Numbered from the stretch's first letter, positions 1 to 10,845 are shown. The stretch is 64,000 nucleotides of DNA from Aedes albopictus (GCF_035046485.1 NC_085137.1:457679004-457743003), one strand, 5' to 3'. Notes: a model not told the origin generated them from the sequence alone. Translations and numbers: made by a program.

Positions 1-290
1 CTGAAACATCCTGAAAGCCAGTGGAATGCCATCGGAGTCCTCTGGAATCCCCTCAAACTCCCTGGAATAGCCCTTGAACCCTCTGAAGCCCCCTGAAATC
101 CTTTGCGACATCCCAGACAGTCCCATAAACCCCCAAAAGCCCCCTATAACCCCTTGAAAACCCCAGTAACGCTTCAAGCACCTCCTGAAACGCTTTTAAA
201 TCTCCTGTGACGCTCATGAAACCCCTGAAACGTCTTGAAAACTTCTGGAACGCTTCTGAAACGCCCTAGAACGTCCCTGGCACCCTTTAG
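1..290. repeat. degenerate CCTGAAACGCC-type short tandem repeat
   Basis: The first 290 bases are made of imperfect 12-20 base phrases built on CCCCTGAAAC, CTTGAAAC and CTGGAACGC. The period is irregular, so this is a decayed minisatellite that may continue to the left of the window. No coding frame is visible. Confidence 0.6.
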
Positions 291-865
291 AAAAAAAAAA
301 AAACATGGAACGCCATGGGCTTCATGCGATTTTTTTTTTAATTTTCTCTTGCAACGTTGGCTTATTTATCTGTATATTTACACCTCTGGAATTTGAAATG
401 ATGTGATTTTGTTAAGATTTTGTTCTTTTACACATATTTATCATTTGCATTGATTTTGTTTACTTTCGTAATTCCGGCGAAGAACCCTACGCTGGTTCTG
501 CAACACCACCGGTAGTCTCAAGTGTGGTTTGAGCCTATTTTCGTCCTAACGGTTCATTAGACATAAAAAAAAGTTTTTAATGTGGTCTGAGTCTATTTTC
601 TTGCCACAATTTTATGAGCCAAGCAGCACACATGTCACAAAGCAGTGTCTACAGCGCAGGTTTTTGGTTGTACAGGAGCTACACTCATGTAATTCTAACT
701 CAAAGGCAGAATAACTTGAAAATGACTCCTGTTCAACCAAAAACATGCGCTGTCGATACTCCTTTGTGACTTGTGTGCTGCTTGGGGAGTCACATGCATG
801 GGTTCGGTTCACATTTACATTTGGTCATTCCAGGCGAAGCATCTGGAACTGGTTCCGGAACACTA

Positions 866-973
866 GGGTAAAAGCACTAGACTTCACCCCTTAAAATTCT
901 GTTCTAATCTAAAATGGAGTTTGTATGGAGCGGGCGTAGACTAGAGCAGTGGCGAAGTCTAATGCTTTTACCC
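866..973. mobile_element. 108-bp TA-flanked MITE
   Basis: The termini are inverted: GGGTAAAAGCACTAGACTTC on the left and its near-complement ending GCTTTTACCC on the right. TA dinucleotides lie at 864-865 and 974-975. Removing the element plus one TA restores the satellite phrase CACTACCGGTTAT seen in neighbouring units, so the boundaries are supported by an empty-site comparison. A TA duplication is typical of Tc1/mariner-type non-autonomous elements. No coding capacity. Confidence 0.7.
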
Positions 974-1320
974 TACCAGTTATTCCAAATATGGTCTGAG
1001 ACAATTTTCTTACTTAACCATATTGGGTTATCAAAAAATTCGCTATTTGATGTGCCGCATGCATGAGTCTGGTTCACTGTTACGTTTGATCACTTCTGGC
1101 GAGAAACCCCGAACCGATCCCATGGCAATACTGATTGTCCCAAATATGGGCTGAGACTACATATTTCATTCCTTAACGTTCATCAAGTTACCGAAAAAGC
1201 CGCGATTAGATATATCGCATGGATGCCCATATGACCACTTCCAGTGGGACACCCGTTCCGGGACACTACCGGTTATTTTATATATGGTCTGAGACTTTTT
1301 CCCCCACTAACTTTAGGTTA

Positions 1321-1518
1321 AGGTGCACCGGGGCAAGTTGAAACAGCGGGTTAACATGATGTTTTCTAATGATGACAAACAGTTCGATTGCCATAACACA
1401 TAGTTTTTGATTCAAACAATCTTTTAGCGAAGGATAAAATTCCAAATTTTATTGAAATCTATTTCAAAACATCGCGTTTCATCTTGCCCCACCCGTTTCA
1501 ACTTGCCCCGGTGTACCT
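1321..1518. mobile_element. 198-bp TA-flanked MITE with GGGGCAAGTTGAAAC termini
   Basis: The ends are inverted repeats of about 26 bases: AGGTGCACCGGGGCAAGTTG on the left and CAACTTGCCCCGGTGTACCT on the right. TA lies on each side (1319-1320, 1519-1520). Excision leaves GGTTATCCAAAACGC, matching the GGTTATCGAAAAAGC phrase of the surrounding satellite. The motif GTTTCA(A/T)CTTGCCCC is repeated near the right end. Best read as a Tc1/mariner-type MITE. Confidence 0.75.
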
Positions 1519-1581
1519 TATCCAAAACGCTGCAGTATGATGTACTGCATGCATGAATTTGGTTCACATTTACCTTTGAAT

Positions 1582-1731
1582 CATAGACGCCAACTTAGGG
1601 GGGGGGGGGGGTGGTGCAAAGCATGGTTTTGACCCCCCCCCCCCAATATTTGACAATTTTTCGATTTTCCCATACAAACAATCAGAAAAATCAGGCTTTG
1701 CCCCTCCCCCCCCCCCCCATAAATTGATCTG
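1582..1731. mobile_element. 150-bp hAT-like MITE with poly-G/poly-C arms
   Basis: An 8-bp direct repeat CTTTGAAT flanks the insertion (1574-1581 and 1732-1739). The ends start CATAGACGCC and, on the opposite strand, CAGATCAATT, each followed by a run of G. An 8-bp duplication and CA-starting termini fit the hAT superfamily. The homopolymer runs can pair with each other and create spurious glycine- or proline-rich reading frames. Confidence 0.6.
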
Positions 1732-2210
1732 CTTTGAATACTTCCGGCGGGACACCCGAAACCGGTTCCGGGACACTTCCTATAGTCTAAGATGTGGTCT
1801 GAGACTATTTTCTTGCTGAACGTTCATCAGGTTATCGGAAATGCCGCTATTGACTTCTTCTGGTGGGACACCCGGAACCGGATCTAAATTTTACTGGGTC
1901 CCAAATATGAAACTATTTTCTTGCCAACCGTTCATCAGGTTACCCAAAAAGCCACGATTTGTCGCATGCATGATGATGGTTCACTTTTATATTTGGCCAC
2001 TTCTGGGGGGGACACCCGGAGTCGATTGCGGAACACTTTCGGTTCAGATATGATCTGAGACCACTTTTCTGCTTCCCGTTTGTCAGGTTATCGAAATAGC
2101 CGCTATTTGATGTTTCCTGGTAAACGGTTTTCTGGCAAATGTCGTACAATCATGGATGTAAAATGGAAGTGTGATAAAACTTTTTTTTATATGAAAAACT
2201 AATAAAAAGT

Positions 2211-2460
2211 GGGTGTCCGGATAGCCTAGTGGCTGAGGCTATAATCGCCAATCCGGAGACGGCGGGTTCGATTCTCGTTCGGGTCAGGAATTTTTCTCTA
2301 TTTCCCTTTGCATAGTGTATTATTGTCCTTGCCTCACAATATACAAATTCATGCAATGGCAGGCAAAAAATAACTGCGGAAGTGCTCAAAGAACACTAAG
2401 TTGAAGATAAGGCAGGCCAAATTCCAGTGGAAACGCAAAGCCATAAAGAAGAAGAAGCAT
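2211..2460 (+). mobile_element. tRNA-derived SINE (Feilai-like), copy 1
   Basis: The 5' part is tRNA-like, with an A box TAGCCTAGTGG and a B box GGTTCGATTCT, so it could be transcribed by RNA polymerase III. The body includes CCTCACAATATACAAATTC and AGTGCTCAAAGAACACTAAG and ends in (GAA)n. The same body recurs at 45757-46028. An imperfect duplication AATAAAA(A)GT lies at 2201-2210 and 2462-2470. The family name is from memory; the tRNA-head, body and tail structure is seen directly. Confidence 0.75.
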
Positions 2461-2559
2461 TAATAAAAGTAATTTTAACCCTTTGAAGCCGGAATTTTTC
2501 CAAGTGTTATTATGGAACTTTTTCTAAGTTTTTCTGTAGGGGTAGAATATCATGCAGAA

Positions 2560-3260
2560 TATTTTTTATGGATATTCTAGGTCATCCAACCTGTTCTTGA
2601 GTATAGATCCCAAGGTCCACGGTTGTAACGGTAACTTCTTTCATTAAATAAAGCTACGGTTTGTAATATATCATGTCTAGTGAGTCATCTGAAAGATCAA
2701 TAGACACTACCAGATCTATGGGGATATCCTAGGTCATCCAAACTATTTTAGAGTTTAGATCCTTAAGTCTACGGGTGTAACGGTAACTTCTTTCATTATA
2801 CAAAACTACTATTTGTAATATATCATGTCCAGTGAGTTTTTTTTTGAAAATTCAATAGACAGTATAATATCAGTCGGTATATCCTAGGTCATCCGAACTG
2901 TTCTTGAGTTTAGATCCTAAAGTCTACGAGTGTAACGGTAACTTCTTTCATTATACAAAGCTACGATTCATAATCTATCATGTCCAGTAAGTCTTCTGAA
3001 AGTTCAATAGACAGTATTAGATCAGTCGGGATATCCTAGGTCATCCAAACTGTTCTTGAGTTTGGATCCTAAAGTCTGCGGGTGTAACGGGTGTTGGGAT
3101 ATCCTAGGTTATCCAAACCGTTCTTGAGATTACACTCTAAAGTCTACGGGTGTAACGGTAGCTTCCTTCATTAAACAAAGCTACGATTTGTAATCTATCA
3201 TGTCCAATAAATCTTCTGAATGTTCAATGAGCATCATAAAATCAGTCGGGGCCATCCAAA
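2560..3260. repeat. ~153-bp minisatellite, about 4.5 copies
   Basis: The phrase GATATCCTAGGTCATCC recurs near 2571, 2723, 2877, 3030 and 3098. The first four are 152-155 bases apart and the fifth follows a truncated unit. Each unit also has TAACGGTAACTTCTTTCATT, ACAAAGCTACGATT and TATCATGTCCAGTGAGT in order. No reading frame is conserved between units. A TTAACCCTTTGAAGCCGG phrase at 2474-2491 resembles the terminus of a TTAA-type element, but no partner end was found. Confidence 0.75.
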
Positions 3261-3363
3261 CTATTATGATTGAAGTTTCTGTTTTGGCTATATAGAGTTA
3301 TGTTGCCTAATCTATTATACTTACTGGAGCTCACAGAATATAACCAGAGACTACGACATAGAT

Positions 3364-3365
3364 AA

Positions 3366-3399
<34 letters not shown>

Positions 3400-3402
3400 A
3401 TA
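3364..3402. repeat. (CTAT)n microsatellite
   Basis: About nine near-perfect CTAT repeats ending in TATATA. A simple repeat likely to vary in length. Confidence 0.9.
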
Positions 3403-4565
3403 TGATGCAGTGGCTTACGTGGGACCGCGCATAACATGCGAACGGATGGTCCGAATTGGGTCGTCTAAGTTTTGTTCCGTTAGTTTTCACCCGAGGAAGG
3501 TTTATGAGGCAAAACACATGGGAAAATTGGGAGTTTTTGAAAAACGGGCTTTCATACATTTTGAACGGGGACTTGGGCTTGGCTAGGGACTTGAAACGTC
3601 AAAAACGCAGTAGGCATGACTAAGTCCATAATATCCCAAAAATATATAACAACGCTTATTGTTCCTCCAACTACTTTGGTAAGGTCAGTGGATTATGTAA
3701 CACTACTTGACGTAGTGGTAAAAGCTATAATCACAAGTGAAGACCTGAAGCTATGGTCTCTGCAGTAGTGTTGATGATCAGGAATATTTCAAAACTATCT
3801 TAAAATAACTCATGACATGCAGGGCGATTACAGATCACAGTTTAAAGTTTGACATTAGATTTCAAGAGCTTCACGGATCTCAACAGATTGTGCTATGCTA
3901 TTATTTATGGTGAAACACATAAACTTTTTCTTGTAGATTTGAAGAACTTCATTATAGAACAGTTTGGACGAACCTGAATGTCCCAAAGGTTTATAATAAA
4001 CAAGTAGACTTCAGATTGGTCCAATAACCACGGATAACTATGCAACGTTACTCAGTATAGCAGATACAGCTGTTGTTACGAGTGTAGATTTGAAGTTCTG
4101 AACTCCAAGGTAGTTTGGCTGACCTGGAATATCCCTATTGTGTCTATAAATGACATTGTAGATGTCAAGAGCTTCACGGATCCCACCCAAGCAGCACACT
4201 TGGGTATTAACAAGTTCCTATAATTAATATACAACTATCTTGAAAGTTATGCCGTTTGAACCAATCGTCTTATTAAAGACTAAATTGCAACGAAAAAAGC
4301 GCAAGAGGCGGAGTCAATATAAAACATCTATTTGTGTTATAAACGATTTCAATATGCAACCAATTTATAACTAAGATACAACTAAACAGTTGACTTACAA
4401 ATTGTGACCGATTCGATGACTAATGAGCTAGTCACCGCATTCGTTATTGCTAGTGACTCAATACCTTCATTTCTGAAATTAATAATTGAGTGCTCAAAAA
4501 AGTCGAAATCTTGGCTGTAGAAAAGCGTCAATTTGTGTGCGGCTCCTGATTTAATGTGAAAGTAT
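3403..4565. other. non-coding stretch with dispersed-repeat fragments
   Basis: No exon signal was found. The 3880-4190 part carries phrases such as TGTAGATTTGAAGAACTTCA and AGAACAGTTTGGA that recur in altered form at 9095-9135, so it is a decayed repeat. From 4190 on, an AT-rich stretch has GCAGCACACTTGGGT, similar to other repeat edges in the window. Confidence 0.4.
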
Positions 4566-4568
4566 ATA

Positions 4569-4755
4569 GGGGAACTTACGTATTTTCGGCAGTTTTGTTC
4601 TCTTCGTCATGGGGGGTTTTTCGAAACCTGTTGGTTTCAGATTTAGGCTCAAGTCCTTCCCAACCAAGATGAGTTGTATGCCCAAATTTCAGGCAATTCG
4701 GCCTACAAAAACCTCCCATGACGAAGAGAACAAACCTGCCGACAATACCCTTTCT
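4569..4755. mobile_element. TA-flanked MITE with ~45-bp inverted ends
   Basis: The left arm contains TTTTGTTCTCTTCGTCATGG followed by GGGGTTTTT; the right arm carries the complement AACCTCCCATGACGAAGAGAACAAACCTGCCGACAATACCC. TA lies next to each end. A single-ended relative is at 26389-26560. The short reading frame inside is a by-product of the palindrome. Confidence 0.65.
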
Positions 4756-4833
4756 TACCCTATTCTGGTTCCATATTTCCTACGCGCCTCACTGTATATC
4801 TCATGTTGCGAGTACAAATTTAGCAATTTGTGA

Positions 4834-5344
4834 TGAAAATGTACGCCATGTTGCTATAAGTTAATACATTTCGTCAGCCTATTGAATGCTCCCATAGAAT
4901 GCTAAAAAAACTATTTGTCATTTCAAATGAATAATTATGCTTAACGATATCGATCTTCACGCTTGAAATGTGTGGATGGATCGAAATAAATTTGGAGTTC
5001 GATATTTATAGGCCGTATCTGCATACTAAAACTAATAGAAAATTTTCGACCTATTCAAATCAAACGCCAGAAATAAAACCAATAACGTCAGAAACATGTT
5101 AATTTACAAAAAATGAGCGAAAATCTCACTCTTCCGCTCTTTTAGATAATTAGAAAACAACAGGGCCAGTAAAAATTGATACATATTAGTCCCATTGTTT
5201 TCTAATTTTCTGTAGGAGAGAAAAAGAGTTTTCATGATGACGTCACCATGCATAGCAGTGCACTGTTTAGGATACTGTTGCTTGCATTTAACGATGTGTT
5301 TGTAATACCAGATACACGCTTAAAAGAAACATAGTGTGTAAAAA
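4834..5344. other. AT-rich non-coding stretch
   Basis: No repeat boundary, tRNA-like box or exon pattern could be recognised here. Confidence 0.3.
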
Positions 5345-5530
5345 ATGACGGCCTATTAGGGGGGATACATTAAATACGTCACGATGAAATTGGAAATTTT
5401 CCCCCATCCCCCATCCTCCCTTCGTCCGGGTTTTTCTTATACCTAATGCATTGCTTGTCACACTTTCACAACCTCCCCTCTCCCCCCTAGGACCGCGACG
5501 TACTGAATGGATGGCTCCTTAGCATAAACT
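5345..5530. repeat. diverged ~185-bp palindrome
   Basis: The left arm reads GGGGGATACATTAAATACGTCACG and the right arm, read in complement, CCATCCATTCAGTACGTCGCGG; C-rich tracts lie between. It looks like a distant relative of the TCCATAAA(N)TACGT palindromes at 40.9-46.3 kb. Many mismatches. Confidence 0.35.
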
Positions 5531-5749
5531 ATTTCAGTATGTTCCACATATACCAGACCAGACTATTTTTTTTTTCAATACGACTGAAAAGTTAATCCAG
5601 TTAAATTTTTTTTATTTTTTGTTTTGCTAAATTTCGCTGACTTTGAGCTGCATCATTTTTTTAAGCGTGCATGTGTCGGTAACGCCAGAACGAACCAAAA
5701 TAAAAACAAAACATCTCTCGGTTCCGAAACTCGAAACTATCCAGTTTAA

Positions 5750-6646
5750 GGCCCCTTAGCGTGTCAGCTCAAATTTTACTCTTCTTATTTGATTCTTATT
5801 CCAAACAATCATCAAGCACGATAGTAGTTGTGAAGCCTTTCTATACCAATGCCATAAACAAACAAACAAAAATAGCACCTCTTTGTCTCGGTACCTCCAA
5901 TGTAAACATTTCGAGAATCTGAATCATTTGAAAGCAACTCAGGCAGTAAACTACTCTACTTCAATGAATAACAAGGAAACATATCCAAATGTCACGAAAA
6001 ATGTTAGATTTTTTATGTAACAATCTAGAAATGATCGAATTATTTTGGTACGCTCTCCCACTGTTTATGTTTGTTGCAACAGCAGTGCTGGCGGACCGCT
6101 TGGTGAAGATTTCGTAAATTATAATGCTTTGCTTGTTTCTCTAACAATTGTGGTAAAAAAGTTAAAAATAATCACCCCACAAATTGTTTTTGATTTTATG
6201 ACGCATAACCAATGTGTTTGACTGGATTTTTTAATTGATTTCGATCAATTTCATTGATGCTTTGGTCAGCAGAATCGACATCACTGCGTGCAATGATCGA
6301 TGATTGTGCGCGCCAAAAGACACCACCGCGCTGCCGTTGTCGTCGTTGGTACTGCGGTGGGTGGTAAACACCGCCAACCACATTTTTAGTGCGTTCGAAA
6401 CAAATCGTTAAAAATTTCTACTTTCGGGTGAACTAATGCTTAGAAATCGTGATTACTTGGAAAGAGGCTTGTATTTGAAGTAGTGTGAATACATTTTTAT
6501 GCTGAATATCTCGCGTGAAATTGATTATTTTATAGAATAAGATAAGTGTCGATTTTTTACAAATATGTATTGGTGCAATGTTGTGTAAAGTTGATTTCGG
6601 TCAATGATTTTGAAGAAGCCATTTTGCGATGACACGCTAAGGGGCC
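5750..6646. mobile_element. 897-bp TTAA-flanked TIR element
   Basis: Inverted termini GGCCCCTTAGCGTGTCA and TGACACGCTAAGGGGCC are exact and flanked by TTAA on both sides (5746-5749, 6647-6650). TTAA duplication is typical of piggyBac-type elements, though these ends do not start with the usual CCC. The interior has no transposase-like ORF, so the element is non-autonomous. It sits directly upstream of the small candidate gene starting near 6731. Confidence 0.7.
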
Positions 6647-6730
6647 TTAATCCGTTGTCTATTTGGTGCCGATGGCTTGTCTGGAATAAGAAAAAACTCG
6701 ACGGTTAAACGGCCAGTGAAGAAATCCATA

Positions 6731-7206
6731 ATGCTGCTGGGAATTCCGAATATCCAACCGAAACCAGCGCTGCTGCCTGCTCAAAGTAAGTATGATTTAA
6801 GCTTTGACCTTGCATTGAAGAGAGATTATACTTTGAACGTATGACGATGTTTCCAATTGCAGTTTCCAACAAATGCGCCTTGGACTTGGCCGCTAAAATA
6901 ACACCGATCAACCTTGAAGGTCATGAGCAGGGAATCAAGATCCATTTTGAAGGGATTTGCTGGCGGATCGCGTTAGTGGTAGTTATGGGCCAAACTCTCG
7001 GAAGTGGACCAGGGATCCAAATGTAAGTGAACTTTTGTGAATCGAATGATTTTTGCTGACTTACTTCAGTTTTCAGGTTTGTTTGTCGCAGGCGTGCCCA
7101 AGTATTCCCAGAGAAGGAACCCTTTTCGCCGTCCTGGAAAGCACCTTACGACAGCAACAAACTTGATTTGACTGCACACGGTTCCAGCTTGCCCTTCAAG
7201 AAATAG
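6731..7206 (+). CDS. candidate small three-exon gene, unknown protein (114 or 109 aa)
   Basis: Three segments join in frame through GT-AG introns. Exon A 6731-6785 starts at ATG and ends before GTAAGT. Intron 6786-6862 (77 nt) ends TTGCAG. Exon B 6863-7022 ends before GTAAGT. The second intron is 7023-7076 (54 nt, ending TTTTCAG), or 7023-7091 (69 nt, ending GTCGCAG). Exon C stops at TAG 7204-7206. Both acceptors keep the frame, giving 114 or 109 residues. The reading frame stays open upstream of the ATG to the TTAA junction at 6650, so the start could lie farther 5'. The protein has a short hydrophobic stretch (IALVVVMG) and a lysine- and serine-containing C-terminus; no family is recognised. 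It may be a host gene, a captured gene fragment or a pseudogene. Intron sizes are normal for mosquitoes. Confidence 0.4.
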
Positions 7207-7436
7207 TGAATGGTGTGTTACTAGGCCATTCCCGTCTGTTTATATCACAAACCAAGGGTCGATGGTCTGGTCAATGGTGGAATCAGTTACTAGTACTACA
7301 CTGCGTCAAAAAAAAGTCCTAGCATCAACTGAACCTGAATGCCGAGCTGCTGTTGATATGCGGAACTTATTAACGAGATTTTTAGCGCGAGGCTAGTTCA
7401 TCTCGGATGTGCGGTAGGATTTACATTCTCTCCTTG

Positions 7437-7816
7437 CACGGAGAAATCAAACTACCTAATTTTTGGGTCGATTTTACTCAAAACTGAGTATATCGAATAA
7501 ACTAGTTACCCAAAATTAGGTTGTTTTCCCTCTTTCCCTCACCGATGTTGTCAAAAACAAACAGAGATGCATCTACCCAACGGGGGTCCTTGAGCCCAAT
7601 AAGCCAATTTTGGGTAAATGCAGGTTTACTCAAATTTGGGTTGAATGAGGGGGGGTCTTGGGTTGAATTTACCTACTCTTAAGTAAATGTTTTTGCTGGA
7701 GGTGAAGGCAATTTACCTAGTGTGAGTTTAATCGATTTACTCAAATTTGGCTTATTGGGCCGAACTAAGGGATTGCGTCAAAAGAACTCAATTTTGGGTA
7801 GTTTGGCGGTTCCGTG
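7437..7816. mobile_element. MITE with CACGGA ends and internal ACTCAAATTTGGGT repeats
   Basis: The left end CACGGAGAAATCAAACTACC and right end GGTAGTTTGGCGGTTCCGTG are inverted. Between them, variants of TTTACTCAAATTTGGGT and TTACCCAAAATTAGG recur at least seven times in both orientations. No coding capacity. Confidence 0.55.
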
Positions 7817-7914
7817 TGTGGACCGCTCTCGCTTTCCGGAACAGCTGAAACACACGGACACGTTTACTGCTTCCAGTGAGCTATTTAGATCTTTGAAGGA
7901 AGCACGACACTAGA

Positions 7915-8060
7915 CTACGGACTAGCATGCAACGCCCAGTGACACAGCCGAAAACTTTTTCTGTCAGCTGCGGCGGGAATCTAACCCGCGGCGCTCCTCA
8001 GCACGATGTGACTAAATGCTTGGTGACCTAGCTGCACGACCACGAAACCACACTAACAGC
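7915..8060 (-). mobile_element. tRNA-like SINE fragment, copy 1
   Basis: On the minus strand a B-box-like GGTTAGATTCCCGCCGC lies within a tRNA-like stretch, followed by a tail containing GCATGCTAGTCCGTAGTC. The same head and tail recur at 26975-27085, with about 30 extra bases here between B box and tail. The B box carries a change (TAGA for TCGA), so it is probably inactive. Confidence 0.5.
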
Positions 8061-9060
8061 TGATGCAGCTATTCGTCGTTGTTGGCACATCTGAAGCACA
8101 GCATAGTGACATTGTGAAGCATGTTTTAGTGATTTTTTTTTCATTTTTGCCATTTTGGGCCAGAGACTAATATATCTGTGAATAATTTTCAAGATCATTT
8201 ATTAAATTGTAATTAAAAAAAATAGCGATTTCTTATTGTAACACAACTTAACTGGGGTATAAAGGCTTAACTGGGGTATAAATATTGTTATTTGCTTGAA
8301 AAGCATTTTGTCATTTTGTATGTTATGTTGTACTGAAATACTTAAGTAAATTGATGTGAACAGTATGATGAACAGTACTAGTGTGGTTTATGGTTGTGTG
8401 GGAGATTCTTGGGATGTATATATAAAAAGAGCTCAATAACTGCTGCTATTAGGTATACGGGCCGACATAGAGCGAAATTATTTTTTAAGCATTTAATTTG
8501 CAATTTTTAGTGATGTAAAACAAACTGTTCCCCTCAGAATTCTTTACGCTCATACATATGTACTTTATATGTACTATGGATGGATGGCTAATAAGTATTT
8601 ATGAAGGAAGCTGAACATTCTATTCGTATATGATTTCATAATCTGTGGAGCATTTTAATTTTTCATGATGCATTTTATACTTTTTATGGTCGTAAAACCA
8701 TTTTACCTTACTTTTCGTTGTTAGCACCCCTCCTGTCAAAAATCTTTCATTATGTTCTAAAGTAGTTTCAAGTGCAACAGGTTTATAACAACCAATATCA
8801 ATGTTTTGGTTTTAAATTGGTTGTAACTGAGGTTGGTTGAAACAATCAGACAAATCTCAGTTATAAATTGGTTCCGTAAGTTTCGAATAACGATGACGTT
8901 TGTTTTGATCTCGTTGACTGTTTTAAATATGTTATAACCAAGTGTGGCATAAACGTCAGGTCCGGAATGATAATATAACTATTTAATAACTTATTATTTC
9001 ATGTAAACTCAGTTGCAACTTGTTTACAACGATGATCATTTCTATTTAAGTTGCAGGTGC
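8061..9060. other. AT-rich non-coding stretch
   Basis: A short direct repeat CTTAACTGGGGTATAAA occurs twice near 8247-8282. From about 8760, phrases such as GGTTTATAACAACCAA and TTAAATTGGTTGTAACTGAG suggest a decayed inverted repeat ending near 9070 (GTTGCAGGTGCTACTTGGG). No exon signal. Confidence 0.35.
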
Positions 9061-9320
9061 TACTTGGGCAGTAGGTTATGCATACAATTATTCTTGTAGA
9101 TTTGAAGGACTTCACTATAGGACAGTTTGGAACACCTAGAACATCCCAGAATATAAAACACCTTTCGATATTCTTGGCAAAGGTTAAATACATATAAACG
9201 TTACCCACATCCAAGCTCAACTTTTAGATCTAGTGGTATGTCAATTATTTCATGTTCCTAACCTCATGGTGTTCAGGATGTTCTAGGTAGTCAATGAAAC
9301 TCCAAATACAAATAGAGGAC
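9061..9320. repeat. dispersed repeat related to 3880-4190
   Basis: It shares TTGTAGATTTGAAG(G/A)ACTTCA and a GGACAGTTTGGA-type phrase with the left part of the window. Diverged, non-coding. Confidence 0.4.
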
Positions 9321-9776
9321 TCCATTTTCAGCAACTTTGCCGAAGATAGTATTCTGTTTTATCGAATGTGCGAATTTGTACATCCGTTTTTATGTTGGGG
9401 TCATGTATGACCCCTCCGGCTCCAAAGGGTTTGATAATTCAAAAGTGTAAAGTATATCCTTCCAGATCTAGTAGCTATGATTTGACTCCGATATTGATGG
9501 TCGCCAGAAAAGCTTATTCCATAAGAACAATTTCTACATTTTTTATTAGAATTTGAGCAATTTTTGTTGTTTAAATAAATGCAACTAGCTTTTGCGAATG
9601 TGATCATTCATTCTGTTGATTTGCTTCGTTGAAGGTCGAAAATCAAGTATGATCAATTTGAGGTTCTAGAGCCATAACTGGTACACTGAGCCTACCATGA
9701 CATTTTGAACAATGTTTTATTTATTTTTTCATACAGGCCACCCTATTGAACACTCAATTCTCTTACCTGACTTGCA

Positions 9777-9987
9777 GCTCCACTGGATGCTTCTGAGCTG
9801 AGAGACGACGCCCTCCGTTGTTGTTGTACCTTATTACATATGTTCGTCAAGATTGATGATGGCGACGATTGCAGTTGTTGGCCCCCTTTTTTTTCGATTG
9901 ATGTACATATATTGATTTTGATGCCACTCCATTATTTATGATTGCCGACCGGCCGCCGAAATCCTCACATAAACTCCTAATTTTCCT
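9777..9987 (-). other. probable 3' UTR of the four-exon gene
   Basis: The sequence below the stop codon at 9990-9988 continues without repeat signatures to 9777, where the minus strand reads CAG followed by GTAAGAG, a good donor. The transcript might therefore splice again in its 3' UTR. If it does not, AATAAA-type signals on the minus strand near 9715-9725 could end it. Just beyond, the phrase CATAACTGGTACACTGAG (9674-9691) belongs to a repeat also present near 36.6-36.9 kb. Confidence 0.4.
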
Positions 9988-10118
9988 CTATGCTTCCGTG
10001 TTGGTTTGAGTGTTGTCAAATCGCACGAAGTTATCGGAGCGGCTTTTCGGCATGATTGGATCCACCTCGATCAGCTTGAGCAGGGCGAGCAGGCTGAGTG
10101 CAATGTACGGGATGATGA
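9988..10118 (-). CDS. four-TM protein gene, coding exon 4 (last)
   Basis: The exon begins after a CTCGGCAG acceptor. Its first two bases complete the codon left open by exon 3. It encodes the second half of the last hydrophobic segment (IIPYIALSLLALLKLI), then a polar C-terminal tail of about 26 residues ending in ...NTEA and stop TAG at 9990-9988. The charged tail would face the cytoplasm if both termini are inside. Intron 3 between this exon and exon 3 is 14,040 bases and holds the TTAA palindrome. Phase and hydrophobicity continuity with exon 3 support the junction. Confidence 0.8.
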
Positions 10119-10845
10119 CTGCCGAGGGTGGAGAGTGAAAGCGAGATGGAAAGAGCAATTAACAAATTAGTCAAGTGTTTGGCGTGCTTCGGCACTGGGT
10201 ATGTGGTACTGGTAAATATTGGTGAGAAATGTGGTGTATGCTGTCGTTACCTGTTCGATGATTTCGGTTCCATTCAATAGTGATGCAACCGTGTGGTTAG
10301 TGTACTTTTCACGAATGAGCGGCTTCAATTATGGAAAGCGAAGATGTTGCATAGGGCTATTGGAGAGGGATGTCCCAAAATGTTACAATACGCACATTTT
10401 GGGACATTTTTAACTCACATTGCATAAGATTTCATGAACTCAGGGGAGGTTGTATTAATTGATTATGGAAATGATCTTAGGTCTGATTCTCGGCTCCCAT
10501 ACGTTTTATTTTCCGTCAAATCATTTGAAGTAGAGACGAGCAGTAGGCAATAATACCCCTGGTTACCTTTTAATGGCTAATTGGTCTTAAAACCTAATAC
10601 CTTTTATTTTGATTTCATGATCGTTTTAAGAACCTGTTCTAGTGTTTTTGACTTAAACTGTTTATTGGGATAATAAATTATAATATATGTGGGATCGTTT
10701 AGGCACGGGATCCTATTTTGGGATTTTTTCGCTATAACTCAGTCAATTTCATACCAATTAATTTGAGTGTTTGTACTCCATACACAGATACTAGTTGTTT
10801 CTATTCGAAGCATCAATTTTGAAATAAATAAAAAAAATCTACAGG
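10119..10845. other. intron 3, gene-proximal part
   Basis: AT-rich intronic sequence with no recognised repeat. A short self-complementary phrase (TGTCCCAAAATGT ... ACATTTTGGGACA) lies at 10370-10408. Confidence 0.4.

Larger units (their letters stand above)
480..2150. repeat. ~135-160-bp minisatellite interrupted by three MITEs
   Basis: A diverged unit recurs with these phrases in fixed order: ATGGTCTGAGAC, TTTTCTTGCC, GTTCATCAGGTTATCG, GCCGCTATTTGATG, GCATGCATG, GGTTCAC, CACTTCTGGCGGGACACCCG, GAACCGGTTCCGGGACACT. The TGGTCTGAG phrase sits near 572, 987, 1145, 1280, 1793 and 2048. The 987-1280 spacings (158 and 135 bp) give the unit length, and larger gaps are explained by the insertions at 866-973, 1321-1518 and 1582-1731. 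Runs of pure G and C near 1600-1720 belong to the last insertion, not to the satellite. Confidence 0.7.

Noticed and set aside
1570..1776. Glycine/proline-rich frame
   Set aside because: Produced by the G and C homopolymer runs of the hAT-like MITE at 1582-1731.
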